Source: Pontederia crassipes
Lineage: Eukaryota; Streptophyta; Magnoliopsida; Commelinales; Pontederiaceae
Direction: 5' to 3'
Assembly: GCA_030549335.1 (NCBI GenBank)
Contig: CM060188.1
Coordinates: forward strand, 71,640,696-71,704,695
DNA: 64,000 nucleotides
The number at the start of each line of letters is the position of its first letter. Position 1 is the first letter of the stretch. A program made the translations under genes and the position numbers. Below are positions 46,549 to 58,519 of this stretch, in pieces. The notes beneath the pieces were generated by a model. The model saw only the letters and a program-made list of their open reading frames with translations, was not told where the DNA came from and made no database searches.

Positions 46549-47764
46549 TGTTAAACTGAAAATATCGATTTTATGAAAATCATCTCGAAAGCTTAAAATC
46601 GATTCAACAATCTTTAAATCAGAACAAATAAAATCAGATCATATCGTAATATAAATATGTGAGGGAGAGAGAGAGAGAATGAGAACACAAAATACATGGG
46701 TGGTTGTTGACGAGATTCAGCCACACCTTGACCTACATCCCCACTCCGAATTCTCGACCTCGAGATCGTAAAAAATTCCACTAAACTCTTCCTTAATTTC
46801 AAATGGGACAAGGTAAGAACGCCCTTTACATCAACCATTTTTTTCTCCGCTTCGAGAGGCAAGACAATCTCTCCTCCTAGAAAGCTTATCTTTTCTCTCG
46901 CTCAAGAGGTAAGATATGGAACCTCTTTTACACAGGAGCTCTCTCAATTTTTCTAAACAATATTTCTCTCTTTTACAATGGCAAGCTCACAAGAAGAGAA
47001 GAGAGAAAGAAAGTAAAACTAGAAATGATTTCAAGAAAATGGTCTTCTTTTGATAACTTGAAGTTTTTCTTCAATGCTTGGATGGATGCCTTTACTTCTG
47101 GCTTTAGCACTCCTTTTATAGGCTTCATCGTGTGGTAAATTCGTCGAGAATTTATTCCACAATTTTCGCCTTTAAAAATAGCCATTACTGTTCATTTCAT
47201 CTAAGGACTAGTCGACCGCATTAATGGATCGGTCGAGCGGTCTATATGATTGTTGTGTTCTTTTTCTCATTGATCGCAGTTGGTCGGTCGACCGGTCACT
47301 CGATCAATATAGTCTTGACATTTTTTATTTTGCCCGTTGGGTTGATCGGTCGGTCGGTGCATCGACCGGTCTTTCAACCGGTGTAGTCTCGACGTGGATT
47401 TGTGCAGCTCATGCAATGATCGGCCAATCAGCATCTCCGATCGGTCGACCGGTATAGTCTCGACTAACTTTCCTTGTGTCGATCGGCAGGTTGATCGACC
47501 TGCACTATTTTGAACATAACTTTTTTGCACAGTTATCCAAATTAGATAATCTTGGATTCTATGGCTAGCTAACATGATTTTCTACAAATTTGATATTCAT
47601 CATTCATCCAGAATCTAATCAGATCATAGTAAATTATTTAATCAAAGTTTAGTGCATAAAGTTATCCCTTTTTATTTAAACTTTTTTAGCATTTTAACTT
47701 TAATCTTTCGAGGTTTGTATCATCAAAATATAATTTTATATGGAATTAAAACTTTGATCCAACG
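46549..47764 (-). repeat. 3' LTR of gag-only element copy 2
   Basis: Matches 49821-51050. It has TATAAAAGG on the minus strand near 47112-47120 and GGTCGACCGG palindromes at 47210-47500. The outer end is truncated at the junction with CACTA-derived sequence; the inner end is decayed to CGTTGG. Confidence 0.9.
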
Positions 47765-48429
47765 ATCTCTCTCTTTTTTATGTTGAGAAATATGAAAAAT
47801 ATATAAGTTGCGACAAAGTTATAAAAAGTTGAAAAATCAATTTTACTCCTCCTAACACTTAGATATTCATATAATACTTATTGTAAGGTACTCTTCATAT
47901 GAAGTTATATTCAGATTATATTTCTCCTCATTTTATTTCATCAAAAATAATAATTTGTATATGAAGCATATAAGAAACCATATCTAACTCTCCCTTAATC
48001 ATGGTGTCAAAAAAATATATTTTTCCTTTTTGTCATATAATAAACATGTAAAGTGTTGCATCATAAAGAGTTAAAAAATAACTCCCCCTAAATTTATGGT
48101 TATTTTATAATGAAAACAATTTGATGAAAGCCACACAAAAATATATTAAGGATCAAAATATTGCATAAAACTTTGATACAACAATGATATTCATGATATG
48201 TCAAAATAAAGTTTAACATGCTCTTCCTATCACTATTATCAATTTTCATTTATATGTTCCTCTTTTCAAAGAAATAATAATTTTTTAAATTTTCAGAGAG
48301 ATCAAAAAGTAGGCTTAACACTTAAGAACTATGACAGTAATAAATTTCAAAAGTAGAACCAAATTGAGTAAATGATACTTTTACCATAACCTTTGTGGCT
48401 TTACATTTTTATTTTGATCCGTCCTTTGC

Positions 48430-49800
48430 TTTACATGTGAGGCACACCTAAAATCATTTAAACTTCGGTACCCAAATTTCTTTGGGTCCAATTTTATTAG
48501 TTATGGTTCCTTTTGGGACCCACATCATCTTCATGCCAATATTCATAAAATTTTTAATTTTGCATTCAAAGGCATAGTGATCATGAATACCACAATAATG
48601 ACAAGTAGTAGATGGTCTAATAAAATGATCATGAACATATCTCAATTTCGAATAATCATGATGAGAAGCATTAGAATGTTTAATATTAAAAGAGCGATCA
48701 TAAGAATGTTTATTCCTCAAATAATAATTATTAGCATACTTTGATTTTGAAGAATAATAATACTTTAAGTAGTATCCATGTGAGTTTTTGTAATTTTTTT
48801 CAAATTAATTTTCTTACCAGATGTATGGAGAATAGACTTTTTAGCTACTTTGCAATTATTAATTGTAGACTTTTGAAAACCATGATTGATAATGCTTTTC
48901 AAAAGCGTATCATGTTTATCCTTCAAAGATTTTTGTAAGGAAATAATTTTGTTTCTCAAAATTTTATTTTCATTTGCACGTGTATTATTTTTCATTTTCA
49001 ACTAAACATGCATTCTTTTCATTGCTTAAATTTTCAAAATCATTTTTCATATTATCAAAATCATTCATTAAGGTTTCATTTTGAACTAGACAAGCATCTC
49101 TTTCCTTTTTCAAAATATTAAGGTCATTTTTCATAATATGAAAATCATCCATCAATATTTCATTCTTCTTTTTAAGAGTAAGATATTTTTCGATTAAGGA
49201 ACAAGATTCCTTAAGCACATCAAAATTGATATTATCATCCTCATCATCATTATCACTATTAGCACTAGAGCAATAAGAGGAGTTGGAGGATACCTCATCA
49301 TCCTCGCTTTTTGCCATGAAATATAATTCAAAGTTTTGGTCGGATGTCATGGCTATAGAATTGGCAGTCTTCATTGTCCACATTCGATGTGTCCTTTTTT
49401 ATTAAAATTGCTCCCTTAATACCTATCTAACAAAACTTGTCAAATTTCATGAGATGTAGAACAACTAAAAATGATATTTAAATTTTCTACATCTAATGCA
49501 CAATAAAATGCATCTCGAGCTTTAGAATCAAGTTTGACAAGTGAAACTTGAAAAACATTGTATTCAAAAAACAAAAGATCAATGAAAATACCATTTCTGA
49601 CTTTCTTAGCCTTTCAAAACCATTTTTAACAATTTCCCATAAATCATAATCAAAAGAACATAAATACGCTTGCATGCAAATTTTCCATTGTGAAAAAATT
49701 AAGTCACCAAAATCTCAACGGAAGAAAAATTGACCGACCTTCTTGAAAAATAGGTGTCATGCTCTAAAAGATGATTAAATCTTTAAAAAGAAACAATACC
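48430..49800 (-). pseudogene. Gag of gag-only element copy 2
   Basis: In broken frames from 49790 leftward: an N-terminal gag with MQAYLCSFDYDLWEIVKNGF, an acidic/serine stretch (SEDDEVSSNSSYCSS), coiled-coil segments with repeated MKND and CLVEN words (48985-49300), and an intact zinc knuckle CHYCGIHDHYAFEC at about 48560-48610, followed by the motif WVPKG. The knuckle is complete here, unlike copy 1. Several stops and frame changes break the gene. Confidence 0.82.
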
Positions 49801-49820
49801 AACCTTGCTCTGATACCAAT

Positions 49821-51050
49821 TGTAGGATCCTAAAGGGCACCAAGAGGGGGTGAATTGGTGTTAAATAAAAAATATCGATTTTATGAAAATCATCATTGAA
49901 GTTTAAAATTGATTCAATAATATTTAAAATAAAACAAATTAAATCATATCATACCACAATATAAATATGAGAGGGAGAGAGAGAGAATGTGAACACAAAA
50001 TGTATAGGTGGTTGTTGACGAGGTTCGACCACACTTTGGCCTACATCTCTGCTCTGACTTCTCGACCTTTAGACCGCCGGAAATTCTACGTAACTCTTCC
50101 TTAATTCCAAAATGGGGCAAGGAAGAATGCCTTTTACATCAATCATCTTTTTCTCTGCTTCAAAACGCAAGGCAACCTCTACTCATACGAAGCTTATCTT
50201 TTCTCTCGCTCAAGAGGTAATATATGGAACCTCTTTTACACAGGAGCTCTCTCAATTTTTCTGAACAATATTTCTCTCTTTTACAATGGCAAAGTCACAA
50301 GAAGAGAAGAGATAAAGAAAGTAAAACTAAAAATGATAACTTCAAGGAAATGATCTTCTTTTGATAACTTGAAAATTTCTTCAATGCTTGGATGGATGCC
50401 TTTGTTTTTTGCTTTGGCACTCCTTTTATAGGCTTTAGCATGTGGAAAATTCGTCTAGAATTTGTTCCATAATTTCTCATTTAAAAATAGTCATTACTAT
50501 TCATTTCAGCTAAGGACCGATCGACCGGTCTATATTGTTGTTGCATTCTTTTTCTCACTGGCCGCAGCTGGTCGGTCGACCGGTCACTCCACCGGTATAG
50601 TCTCGACATTTTTTATTTTGCCCGTTGGGTTGATCGGTCGGTCAGTGCATCGACCGGTCTGTCGACTGGTGTAGTCTCGACGTGGATTTGTGCAGCTCAT
50701 GCAATGATCGGCCAATCGGCATCTCCGATCGATCGACCGGTATAGTCTCGATCGGCTTTCCTTCTGTCGACCGGTAGATTGATCGACCTGCACTATTCTG
50801 AGCATAACATTTTGCACAGTTATTCAAATTAGATAATCTTAAATTCTATGGATAGCTAACAGCATTGTCTACAACTTTGATATTCATCATTCATCCAGAA
50901 TCTAATCAGACCATAGTCAATTATTTAATCAAAATTTAGTGCATAAAGTTTTCCCTTTTACTTAAACTTTTTCAGCATTTTAACTTTAATCTTTCGAGGT
51001 TTATATCATCAAAATATAATTTTATATGAAATTAAAATTTTAATCCAACA
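49821..51050 (-). repeat. 5' LTR of gag-only element copy 2
   Basis: Full length, plus-strand ends TGTAGGATCC and AATCCAACA. It contains the TATAAAAGG promoter and the GTCGACCGG cluster (50515-50790). With 46549-47764 it encloses the gag. Confidence 0.92.
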
Positions 51051-52805
51051 GATCCTATTCATGGATTAATGAAAATGTGACGCTAAGTCAAGGCTACGAT
51101 GGCGCCATTTCGTTAATTTTTTTCTAACTAAAATATCAAGAAAATTATATCCCCTAATTCAACATAAGTTTATATCAACAAAAGTTTATAAATTTATATT
51201 AACTAATGATATCAACATATATATATAGTGAAATATGGCTTATTGTGTGTTGCGTAAGCGTTGTGATCCATTAAAGTTCTAAGTTGAATGATACGGGGGA
51301 TCAATGAATGATAAATCACCTTCCTCAATTCAAAAAATAGATAAGCAAGTAAATTAACAACCATTAGGGATATTATTCAAAATCTAAAGTGATCCATTAA
51401 AGTTCTACAAATATGGGCCCAACATTCGACGCTAAAGAGGCGCTACATCGTGGCTAAATTATATAGCGACTAATTAGCGTCGACGAGGTGCTACTTTGTT
51501 GAGACACCGATTTAGTCAGTTGTTTGTGGTGCTAAAGCAACATTGTTGTGGCTCTAATGTAGTGTTGATGAATATTGTGGTGCTAAAGAGATGTCAATTT
51601 GCGCCGATGTAGCATCGAGTATCTTGTAGACGCTAATTTGCCGCCATTGCGACTCCATTGCATCCCTAGAGTGGCGCTAAATTGTATTAATTTTTACTAT
51701 ATAACTATATTTTAATTTTTGAAAGAAAATCATGTCAAATAATTCAATCCTCATAATTCCATGATTAAGAATATAAAAATAATTTATCTATAATTAATAT
51801 ATGATATATATATTGTATGTATAATATATTATTATTTAAATTAATTAACATATATAGTAGGTATATGATATATATATATATATATATATTATTTGTATTT
51901 GTGTTTATATACATGAATACATCTATAATTATTGTATATGTATATTTGTATCTATGTACAAACATGTGTATTCACATTTATGCATATTTAGGAATACATA
52001 TGTAGGTAACATGTGTGTGTGTGTGAATGCATATGTAGTTAACATATATAGTATAGGTAACATATAATACATATGTAGGTAAAGATATATTATATAAGTA
52101 AGATATATAGTGCAAATTTAATCTATTTATTAATTAAATATCATACACGTAAGATATATAGTTATACAAATTAACACTACTTACTTAACAAATCAATATA
52201 GGTATGTATATGAATTTATGTTTAATCATATATGTAAAAGTTGGTGTCACAACGGTGAGGCAATACAATAGTGTCACATTGGCGATGTAGTAGCGCCGAC
52301 ATGACTGTGACACTAATCGCAAGGTTATCGTAAGTTGTCGACGTCAATACAGCACACGTTGACGACACCAACATCGTCTCTTGAATTCACGTAGACTTAG
52401 CGTCGCAAATAAGGTGATGCTAATTTAGTGGAAAGTTGTTGACGCCAATACAACGCACATTGCCAACGCCAACATCATATCTTGCACTCGTGTTGACTTA
52501 GCGTCGCAAATAAGTGACGCTAATTTAGCATCTCATACTATCGACGCCAATAAAGCGCTATAATCTACTGCATATTTTTCTAGCTTTGGCGCATGATAAT
52601 AATGATGAACTAGGGTCGCAATGGCATCGATTTTAGCACCGACTTCTAATGCTAATGCTATGCTAATTAGACGCTATGGATATGCACTTAGCGTCTCATT
52701 TTTTCGAACCAAAGGCATTGCTATTTTGACACTATTGCCGTCAAAATAGCGTCACTACATTTGAGTCGCTAATCTATGTCGCTATTCGACATATTTCTTG
52801 TAGTG
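51051..52805. mobile_element. Second-family CACTA, truncated copy
   Basis: Collinear with 43340-45185 and ending in the same TTTCTTGTAGTG followed by GTATGG, the same position in the Copia integrase. The left 640 bp of the full element is absent; the first 60 bp (51051-51111) have GACGCTAAG-type words. AT-rich centre with TA microsatellite at 51870-51890. No coding region. Confidence 0.87.
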
Positions 52806-52902
52806 GTATGGTGTGGTGGTGAAATGCTTGATGTCGTGCTTGGAATTCCATGGAATTGAATTCACTACAAATTCCATCCTCCAACTCGATTTTGCACCCA
52901 CC

Positions 52903-52933
<31 letters not shown>

Positions 52934-53041
52934 ACACACACCTCTCTTCTTCTAGCTGCCCAAGACTCACAATATTGCTCTTTAATTTTGGTATGTAATA
53001 CACCCCTATGAGTACCTTGAGGCAGAGATCCCTTTTCTGCA
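52806..53041 (-). pseudogene. Outer Copia: protease-integrase junction piece with microsatellites
   Basis: Minus-strand frames read VYYIPKLKSNIVSLGQLEEE, then a (GT)n and poly-G run, CKIELEDGIC, directly joined to EFNSMEF and HDIKHFTTTPY, where the CACTA begins. The sequence between LEDGIC and EFNS (pre-integrase and most of integrase) is missing, although 45189-45690 retains it. The microsatellite sits within the codons before CKIELEDG. Confidence 0.85.
52900..52942 (+). repeat. Poly-C plus CA microsatellite
   Basis: About 19 C with one A break, followed by about 11 CA units. Confidence 0.9.
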
Positions 53042-53987
53042 TCACCATCTATATGAGGTTGTAGATCTCGATGACGGAGCCATTCCAAAGTGTACTGACC
53101 CGCACACATTCTTGTCTAGTGATGAGAGTGCGGACCTACACCCTATCATATGATTACTCGCACCAGTGTCAAGTACCCACTTGTCGTTGCCTTGGTCCAT
53201 TGGATGCACCTTGTTCTCGTTGAGATCTACGACATACATAATTGAGCGCTCCTCGGTGATTGTCGTAGCCATCAACCGTGCCGATTGTTGTACTTGACCT
53301 TCCATTTTTGTGACAAGAGCCTCTTCCTTGTGCTCACGACGTGGTTTCTTACACTCCTTCACCCAGTGTCCATATATGCCACAATTCCGACCTCTACCTC
53401 GATGTCGTGGCTTTCGCTCAGAAGTCAACTTCATCACAGTACCACGACCATCAGATCGTGCTCCTCTATTCACCTTCCCTTGGACCGCTTTGTCATCGCT
53501 CGACGATGACTTAGCTCAGAGTTTTGTTTGTACTTGGCCAACCAATCCTCCTCGACAAGAAAGAGACGACTTACCTTGTCGGTGATTGTGCTAATGTTGA
53601 AATGATCCTCCACTGCATGCAATCACCTACCAATTCCTCAAGTGATATGTGATTATTATGGCAGCACAACGTGCAAGATTTTCTTGATGACACACACTTC
53701 CTCCATAGTCTCGCCTAGTGTATGTAAATTGCTTGCAAGCCCGGCAATGAGCATAGCAAAATCATCGACAAATTCGCCATCCTTGAAGCAGATTTTCTCA
53801 TACTCCTTGAGCAACTTCTAGGCGTTGGCCTCCTGCACAGAGCAACACCCATGCACATCACTCATATCACTCCCCACGCATCCTTTGTTGTCTTCACAGT
53901 GAGAGTCGACAGCATCTCAACCGGCACAATGCGAAGAAGGGCAGCCAATGCTAGCCGATGCTCATGATAATTAGACCGTGTCAACCC
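53042..53987 (-). pseudogene. Outer Copia: gag (C-terminal two thirds) and protease
   Basis: From 53987: HEHRLALAALLRIVPVEML, EYEKICFKDGEFVDDFAMLI, GLASNLHTLGETMEEVCVIKK-like gag text (UBN2 family), then an RNA-binding knuckle CGIYGHWVKECKK, a linker, and the aspartic protease start DKWVLDTGASNHMIG (active site DTGAS). Stops and frame changes lie near 53880, 53650 and 53470. The first gag codons are at 58415-58478, separated by the gag-only element 53988-58414. Confidence 0.88.
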
Positions 53988-55013
53988 TATTGAATCGCAA
54001 AGGGCACCAAAAGAGGGGTGAAATGGTGTTTAAAAATAAAATATCGATTTCACAAAAACACTTTGCGAAAGTTAAAAATCGATTCTTTAAACTCTTTAAA
54101 TCAATGCAATTCAGATCATAAACATAATATGAGAGGGAGAGAGAGAGCAATCACAAAAACACGGGTGGTTGTTGACGAAGTTCGGCTACACCTTGACCTA
54201 CGTCCTTGCTCGGACTTCTCGAACACGAGACCGTCGAAGATTCCACTAGAATCTCTTTCTTTGTTCCAAATGGGGCAAGGAAGAAAAATCTTTTACATCA
54301 GCCACCTTTTCTCTGCTTCGAGAGGCAAGATAACCTCTCCTCCTAAGAAGCTAATCTTTTTCTCTCGCTCAGGAGGTAAGATTTGGAACCTTTTTCACAC
54401 AAGAGCGCTCACAATCTTTTTTAAAATGATTTCTCTTACAATAGAATGCTCACAAGAAGAAAAGAGGAAAAGAGAAGAAAACTTAAAATGATAACTTCGA
54501 GGAAAATGTCTTCTTTTAATAACTTGAAGTTTTTCTTCAAATACTTGGATGGATGTCTTTGCTTCATTTGATCGTTACTATTCATTTGACTCGGGGGTCG
54601 ATCGACCGCACCCCTGGACCGGTTTATATGACCGTTGCATGATTTCTTTAGCTTATGCACTTGATCAGTCGACCAGACCATCAACCGGTCAGTCGACCGG
54701 TATTGTCTCGGCGTCAACCGAGGCAGGCTCAATTTTTATTGGTCGACCGGTATTGTCTCGACCAGCTTCTTTGCTTCGACAGGCAAGTTGACCTACCTGC
54801 ACTATTTTGAGCATAACAATTTTGCACAGTTATTCAAATTTGATAATCTTGAATTCTATGGATAGCTGACATGATTCTCTATAATTTTGATATTTATCAT
54901 TCATCCAAAATCTAATAAAACCATAATTAATTATTTAATCAAAGTTAGTGCACAAAGTTATCCATTTTTACTTAAACTTTTTTAGCATTTAACTTTAAAA
55001 CTTTGCTCCAACA
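53988..55013 (-). repeat. 3' LTR of gag-only element copy 3
   Basis: Matches 57321-58414 and the other family LTRs; shorter than those of copies 1 and 2. Contains GGTCGACCGG clusters at 54590-54770. Confidence 0.9.
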
Positions 55014-57320
55014 ATCGCCCCCTTTTTTTTATGAAGACAAACCGAGAAATATAAAAAATATATATGTTGCGAAAAAGTTGTAAAATCTTGTAAAATTAAT
55101 TTTACTCTCCCTAAAACTTAGTTTTTCTTACGATGATAGATATACACCTAAGTACTAACTGTAAAGTGCTCTTCATATAAAGTTATATTCATATCATATT
55201 TCTCCTATATTTTCCCCCTTTTGTTTCATAAAAAAGATAATTTGTATATGAAGTATATAAGAGATCATATTTAACTCCCCCTTAAAAAAATTATTCTCCC
55301 CTTTCATTAACATGTAAAATGTTGCATCATAAAGAGTTAAAAACTGTACAAAAAAATAGCTCCCCTTGAATTTATGGCTATTTTAGAATGGTAAAAATCA
55401 AATTGATCTAGAGGTTATGAAAGTCACAAGTCAAAATAATTGTATGAAAAAGTTTTCATAAAACATTTATACAATAATAATATCAATATATGTCAAAGAA
55501 TAATATTGGAAGATTTTAACATGCTCCCCCTATTGTCTAATCTTTTTTCTATTATATATATATATATATATATATATATTCCTCTTTATTTCAAAGAAAT
55601 AGTAGTTTTAAAAATTTGGGTGAAATAAAAAAGTTAATGATACTTTTATCACAACCTTTGTTTCTTCACCACTTGTCATTTGCTTTGCATGTGAGGCACA
55701 CTTGAAAAACAATTATGTAACATTTGGTACCCAAATTTCTTTGGGTCCTATTTTGTTAAACCATGTTCCTTTTGAAATCCAAATCATGTCATATGGTGAT
55801 GATTTTCTTATTTTGCATTGATAAGCATAATGACCATAAAATTCACATGTAAAATATTTAATATGTGATTTTTTATTATAGAAATGATTAGATTTCTAAT
55901 AAGAATTTTTATGTCCAAAATGATTGCTAAGATTATTTTTCGTTATATGAGAAATAGTCTTTTTATTATTTTGTGCATTTTTCAAAAAAAAATGCTTTCT
56001 TGTTTTACGTTTTCAAAGGAACACGCTAGTTTTACTATTTCACATGCATGAGTAATTTCCAAAGAATCTATTTCGTTCTTCAATTTTTCATTCTCCATGA
56101 AATATGTATCATTTTCTTATTTTATTTTCTCAATCTCATGTAGTAAATTTTTATTTTCCTCTTTAAGTGAAAAAATATCTTTTTATAAGGAAGGAAAGTT
56201 CTTTATTTACATCTAAAGAAATATTTTCTTCGGAGGAGTTCGATGAGTCATAATTTGAAATTAAAGGGTTGAAAATTACCTCATCGTCGTGTGTCATTAA
56301 GCATAACTATGCTTTCATTAGAAGAGCTTGATGAATCACTTATTTCACTTGACTCTTCATATTTTTTTCCTTTTTGAGATATCTCTTCTTTGTATTGTTT
56401 GTATGATATTCTTGTTGACTCCTTATTCTTCTCTTTCTTTTTTACTAACTTGAGATACTTATCTAGTTTTCTTGTGTAACGTGCGAAATTCTTATTGTCC
56501 ACTTTCTCTTCACTTGAGTCTTCTTCTTTTGCATTTGCTTTCAATGCAAATATTTTCTTCTTAGGAATTTTTTTCTTCTTGATCTCCTTGGATTAAGATC
56601 TCATAGCTTAGAAGTGAACCAATAAGATCATCAAAATCAAATTTGTTCAAATCTTTTTCTTCAATCTCAGTCCTCTTCGTATGCCATTTGGAGGAGAGAG
56701 ATCTGAGAAACCTTTTACTTTTTGTGGGTTAGTTATTGGCTCCCCCAAGGAAGCTAAGTCATTTAAAATATCGTTAAATCGTGTAATCATATCATTTATG
56801 GATTCATTATCATGCATTTTAAAAGAATCATATTGGTGATTTAAAATATTTAGTCTAAATTCCTTAACTTTATCCGTTCCTTCATAAGTAACAATGAGCT
56901 TCTCCCAAATCTCAATTGCACTTTCACAAGTTGAAATCCGATTAAACTCCTTTGAATCCAGAGCATAATAAAAAATGGTTATGACTTCCCAATCAAGTTT
57001 TGCAAAACTTTTTTCTCTTTCGTTAGAATCCGTAGGTAATTTTTCATGTAAGTAATAATCTTTTTCAATAATGTCTCACATGTCAATGTCAATGGAACAT
57101 ATGTATGTTTGAATCCTAATTTTTCAATATGCAAAATTTGATGCATTTAAAAGGGGAGGACGACTAATTGATTGTCTTTCGAAAAAATTAAATCTACTTG
57201 ATGTCATAGCTCTAAATATGGTTAAATCTTAAAATTAGACAATTAAATTTTGAAAATCAAAATTAAAAAACAATTGTTGGATTAAAAATCAAAATAAGAG
57301 TAACCCGCTATGAAATCAAT
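55014..57320 (-). pseudogene. Gag and internal region of gag-only element copy 3
   Basis: Gag is readable in pieces from 57200 leftward: an N-terminal part related to copy 1 (RPPLLNASNF-like, near 57130), MKANAKEEDSSEEKVDNKN with a KYLKLVKKKEKN stretch (56281-56544) that parallels copy 1 closely, then coiled-coil and zinc-knuckle remnants to about 55800. The last 800 bp are non-coding. No pol domain. A TA microsatellite lies at 55553-55580. Confidence 0.8.
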
Positions 57321-58414
57321 TATTGGATCCCAAAGGACACCAAGAGGGAGGTGAATTGGTGTTTAAAAATAAAATATCGATTTCACAAAAACACTTTGCA
57401 GAAGCTAAAAATCGATTCTTTAAACTCTTTAAATCAATGCAATTCATATCGTAAACATAATATGAGAGGGAGAGAAAGAGAATCATAAAAATACGGATGG
57501 TTGTTGATGAAGTTTGACCACACCTTGACCTACGTCCCCACTTCGACTTCTCGACCACAAGACCGTCGGAGATTCCACTAGAATATCTTCTTTTGTTCCA
57601 CATGGGGCAAGGAAGAAAAGCCCATTACATCAAACTCATTTTCTCTATTTCGAGAGGCAAGACAACCTCTCCTCCTAGAATGCTAATCTTTTCTCTCGCT
57701 CAAGAGGTAAGATTTGAAACTTCGCTCCGTTCTGAAAGTGATTTCTCTTTTTTACAATAGAATACTCACAAGAAAAGAAGAGAGAAAGAAAAGAAAACTT
57801 AAAATGATAACTTCAAGGAAAAAGTCTTCTGATAACTTGAAGTTTTTCTTCAATGTTAGATGGATGTCTTTGCTTTTGGTTTGCCACTTCTTTTATAGGC
57901 TTTAGGATGTAAAAAATTCGTCTAGAATTTGTTTCATAATTTTCTCATTTAAAATTGACCGTTACTATTCATTTGACCCGGTGACCGGTCTATGTGATCA
58001 TTGCGTGATTTCTTCAGCTTCTGCACTTGAGCGGTCGATCGGATCATCAAATGGTCAGTTGACCGGTATTGTCTCAGCGTCAACTAGGGCAAGCTTTGTT
58101 TTGATCGGTCGACCGGCATATTCAATCAATCGACCGGTATTGTCTCGACGAGTTAACTGACCTGCACTATTTTGAGCATAACTTTTTGCACAGTTATCCA
58201 AATTAGATAGTCTTAAATTCTATGGATAGCTGACATAATTCTCTATAATTGATCATTCATCTAGAATCTAATAAAATCATACTTAATTATTTAATCAAAG
58301 TTAGTGCAAAAGTTATTTATTTATACGTGAACTTTTTTAACATTTAACTTTAATTTTTCAAGATTTGTATCATCAAAATATAATTTTATATGTCATTAAA
58401 ATTTTACTCCAACA
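57321..58414 (-). repeat. 5' LTR of gag-only element copy 3
   Basis: Begins TATTGGATCC (plus strand) and ends CTCCAACA at 58414. Same order of blocks as the other family LTRs, with TTTTATAGGC promoter remnants near 57890. Confidence 0.9.
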
Positions 58415-58519
58415 AAGTCGAGGTAGATGCTCCACTGACGTCCCTTGTGCGATTAATATACCCTCCTTCGCCCATCATAATCTCGTGGACTCTTCAACAA
58501 ATCGAGGCTCTAATACAAA
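58415..58519 (-). pseudogene. Outer Copia: primer-binding site and first gag codons
   Basis: On the minus strand the LTR end is followed by TTTGTATTAGAGCC, a decayed tRNA-iMet site (TGGTATCAGAGCC), then two ATGs at 58478 and 58475 opening a frame that starts MMGEGGYINRT and runs into the gag-only element at 58414. The rest of gag resumes at 53987. Confidence 0.75.

Larger units (their letters stand above)
46549..51050 (-). mobile_element. Gag-only Copia-type LTR element, copy 2
   Basis: Minus orientation: 5' LTR 49821-51050, 3' LTR 46549-47764 (lacking its last 40 bp or so), internal region 2.06 kb with gag only. The primer-binding site at 49803-49820 is perfect (TTGGTATCAGAGCAAGG on the minus strand). 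GATCC follows the right LTR; the left flank has only GAT, the rest lost with the LTR end. Same family as 19136-23698. Confidence 0.9.
53988..58414 (-). mobile_element. Gag-only Copia-type LTR element, copy 3
   Basis: Minus orientation: 5' LTR 57321-58414, 3' LTR 53988-55013, internal 2.3 kb. The primer-binding site at 57302-57320 is decayed (TTGATTTCATAGCGGG). Polypurine tract AAAAAAAAGGGGGCGAT on the minus strand beside 55013. The flanks AACCC and AAGTC agree at three of five bases. It is inserted in the gag of the outer Copia. Confidence 0.88.

Noticed and set aside
57316..58142. Short ORFs across LTR palindromes such as GGTCGACCGG
   Set aside because: Same ORF-like stretches recur in each LTR copy in different frames; no coding constraint is seen.
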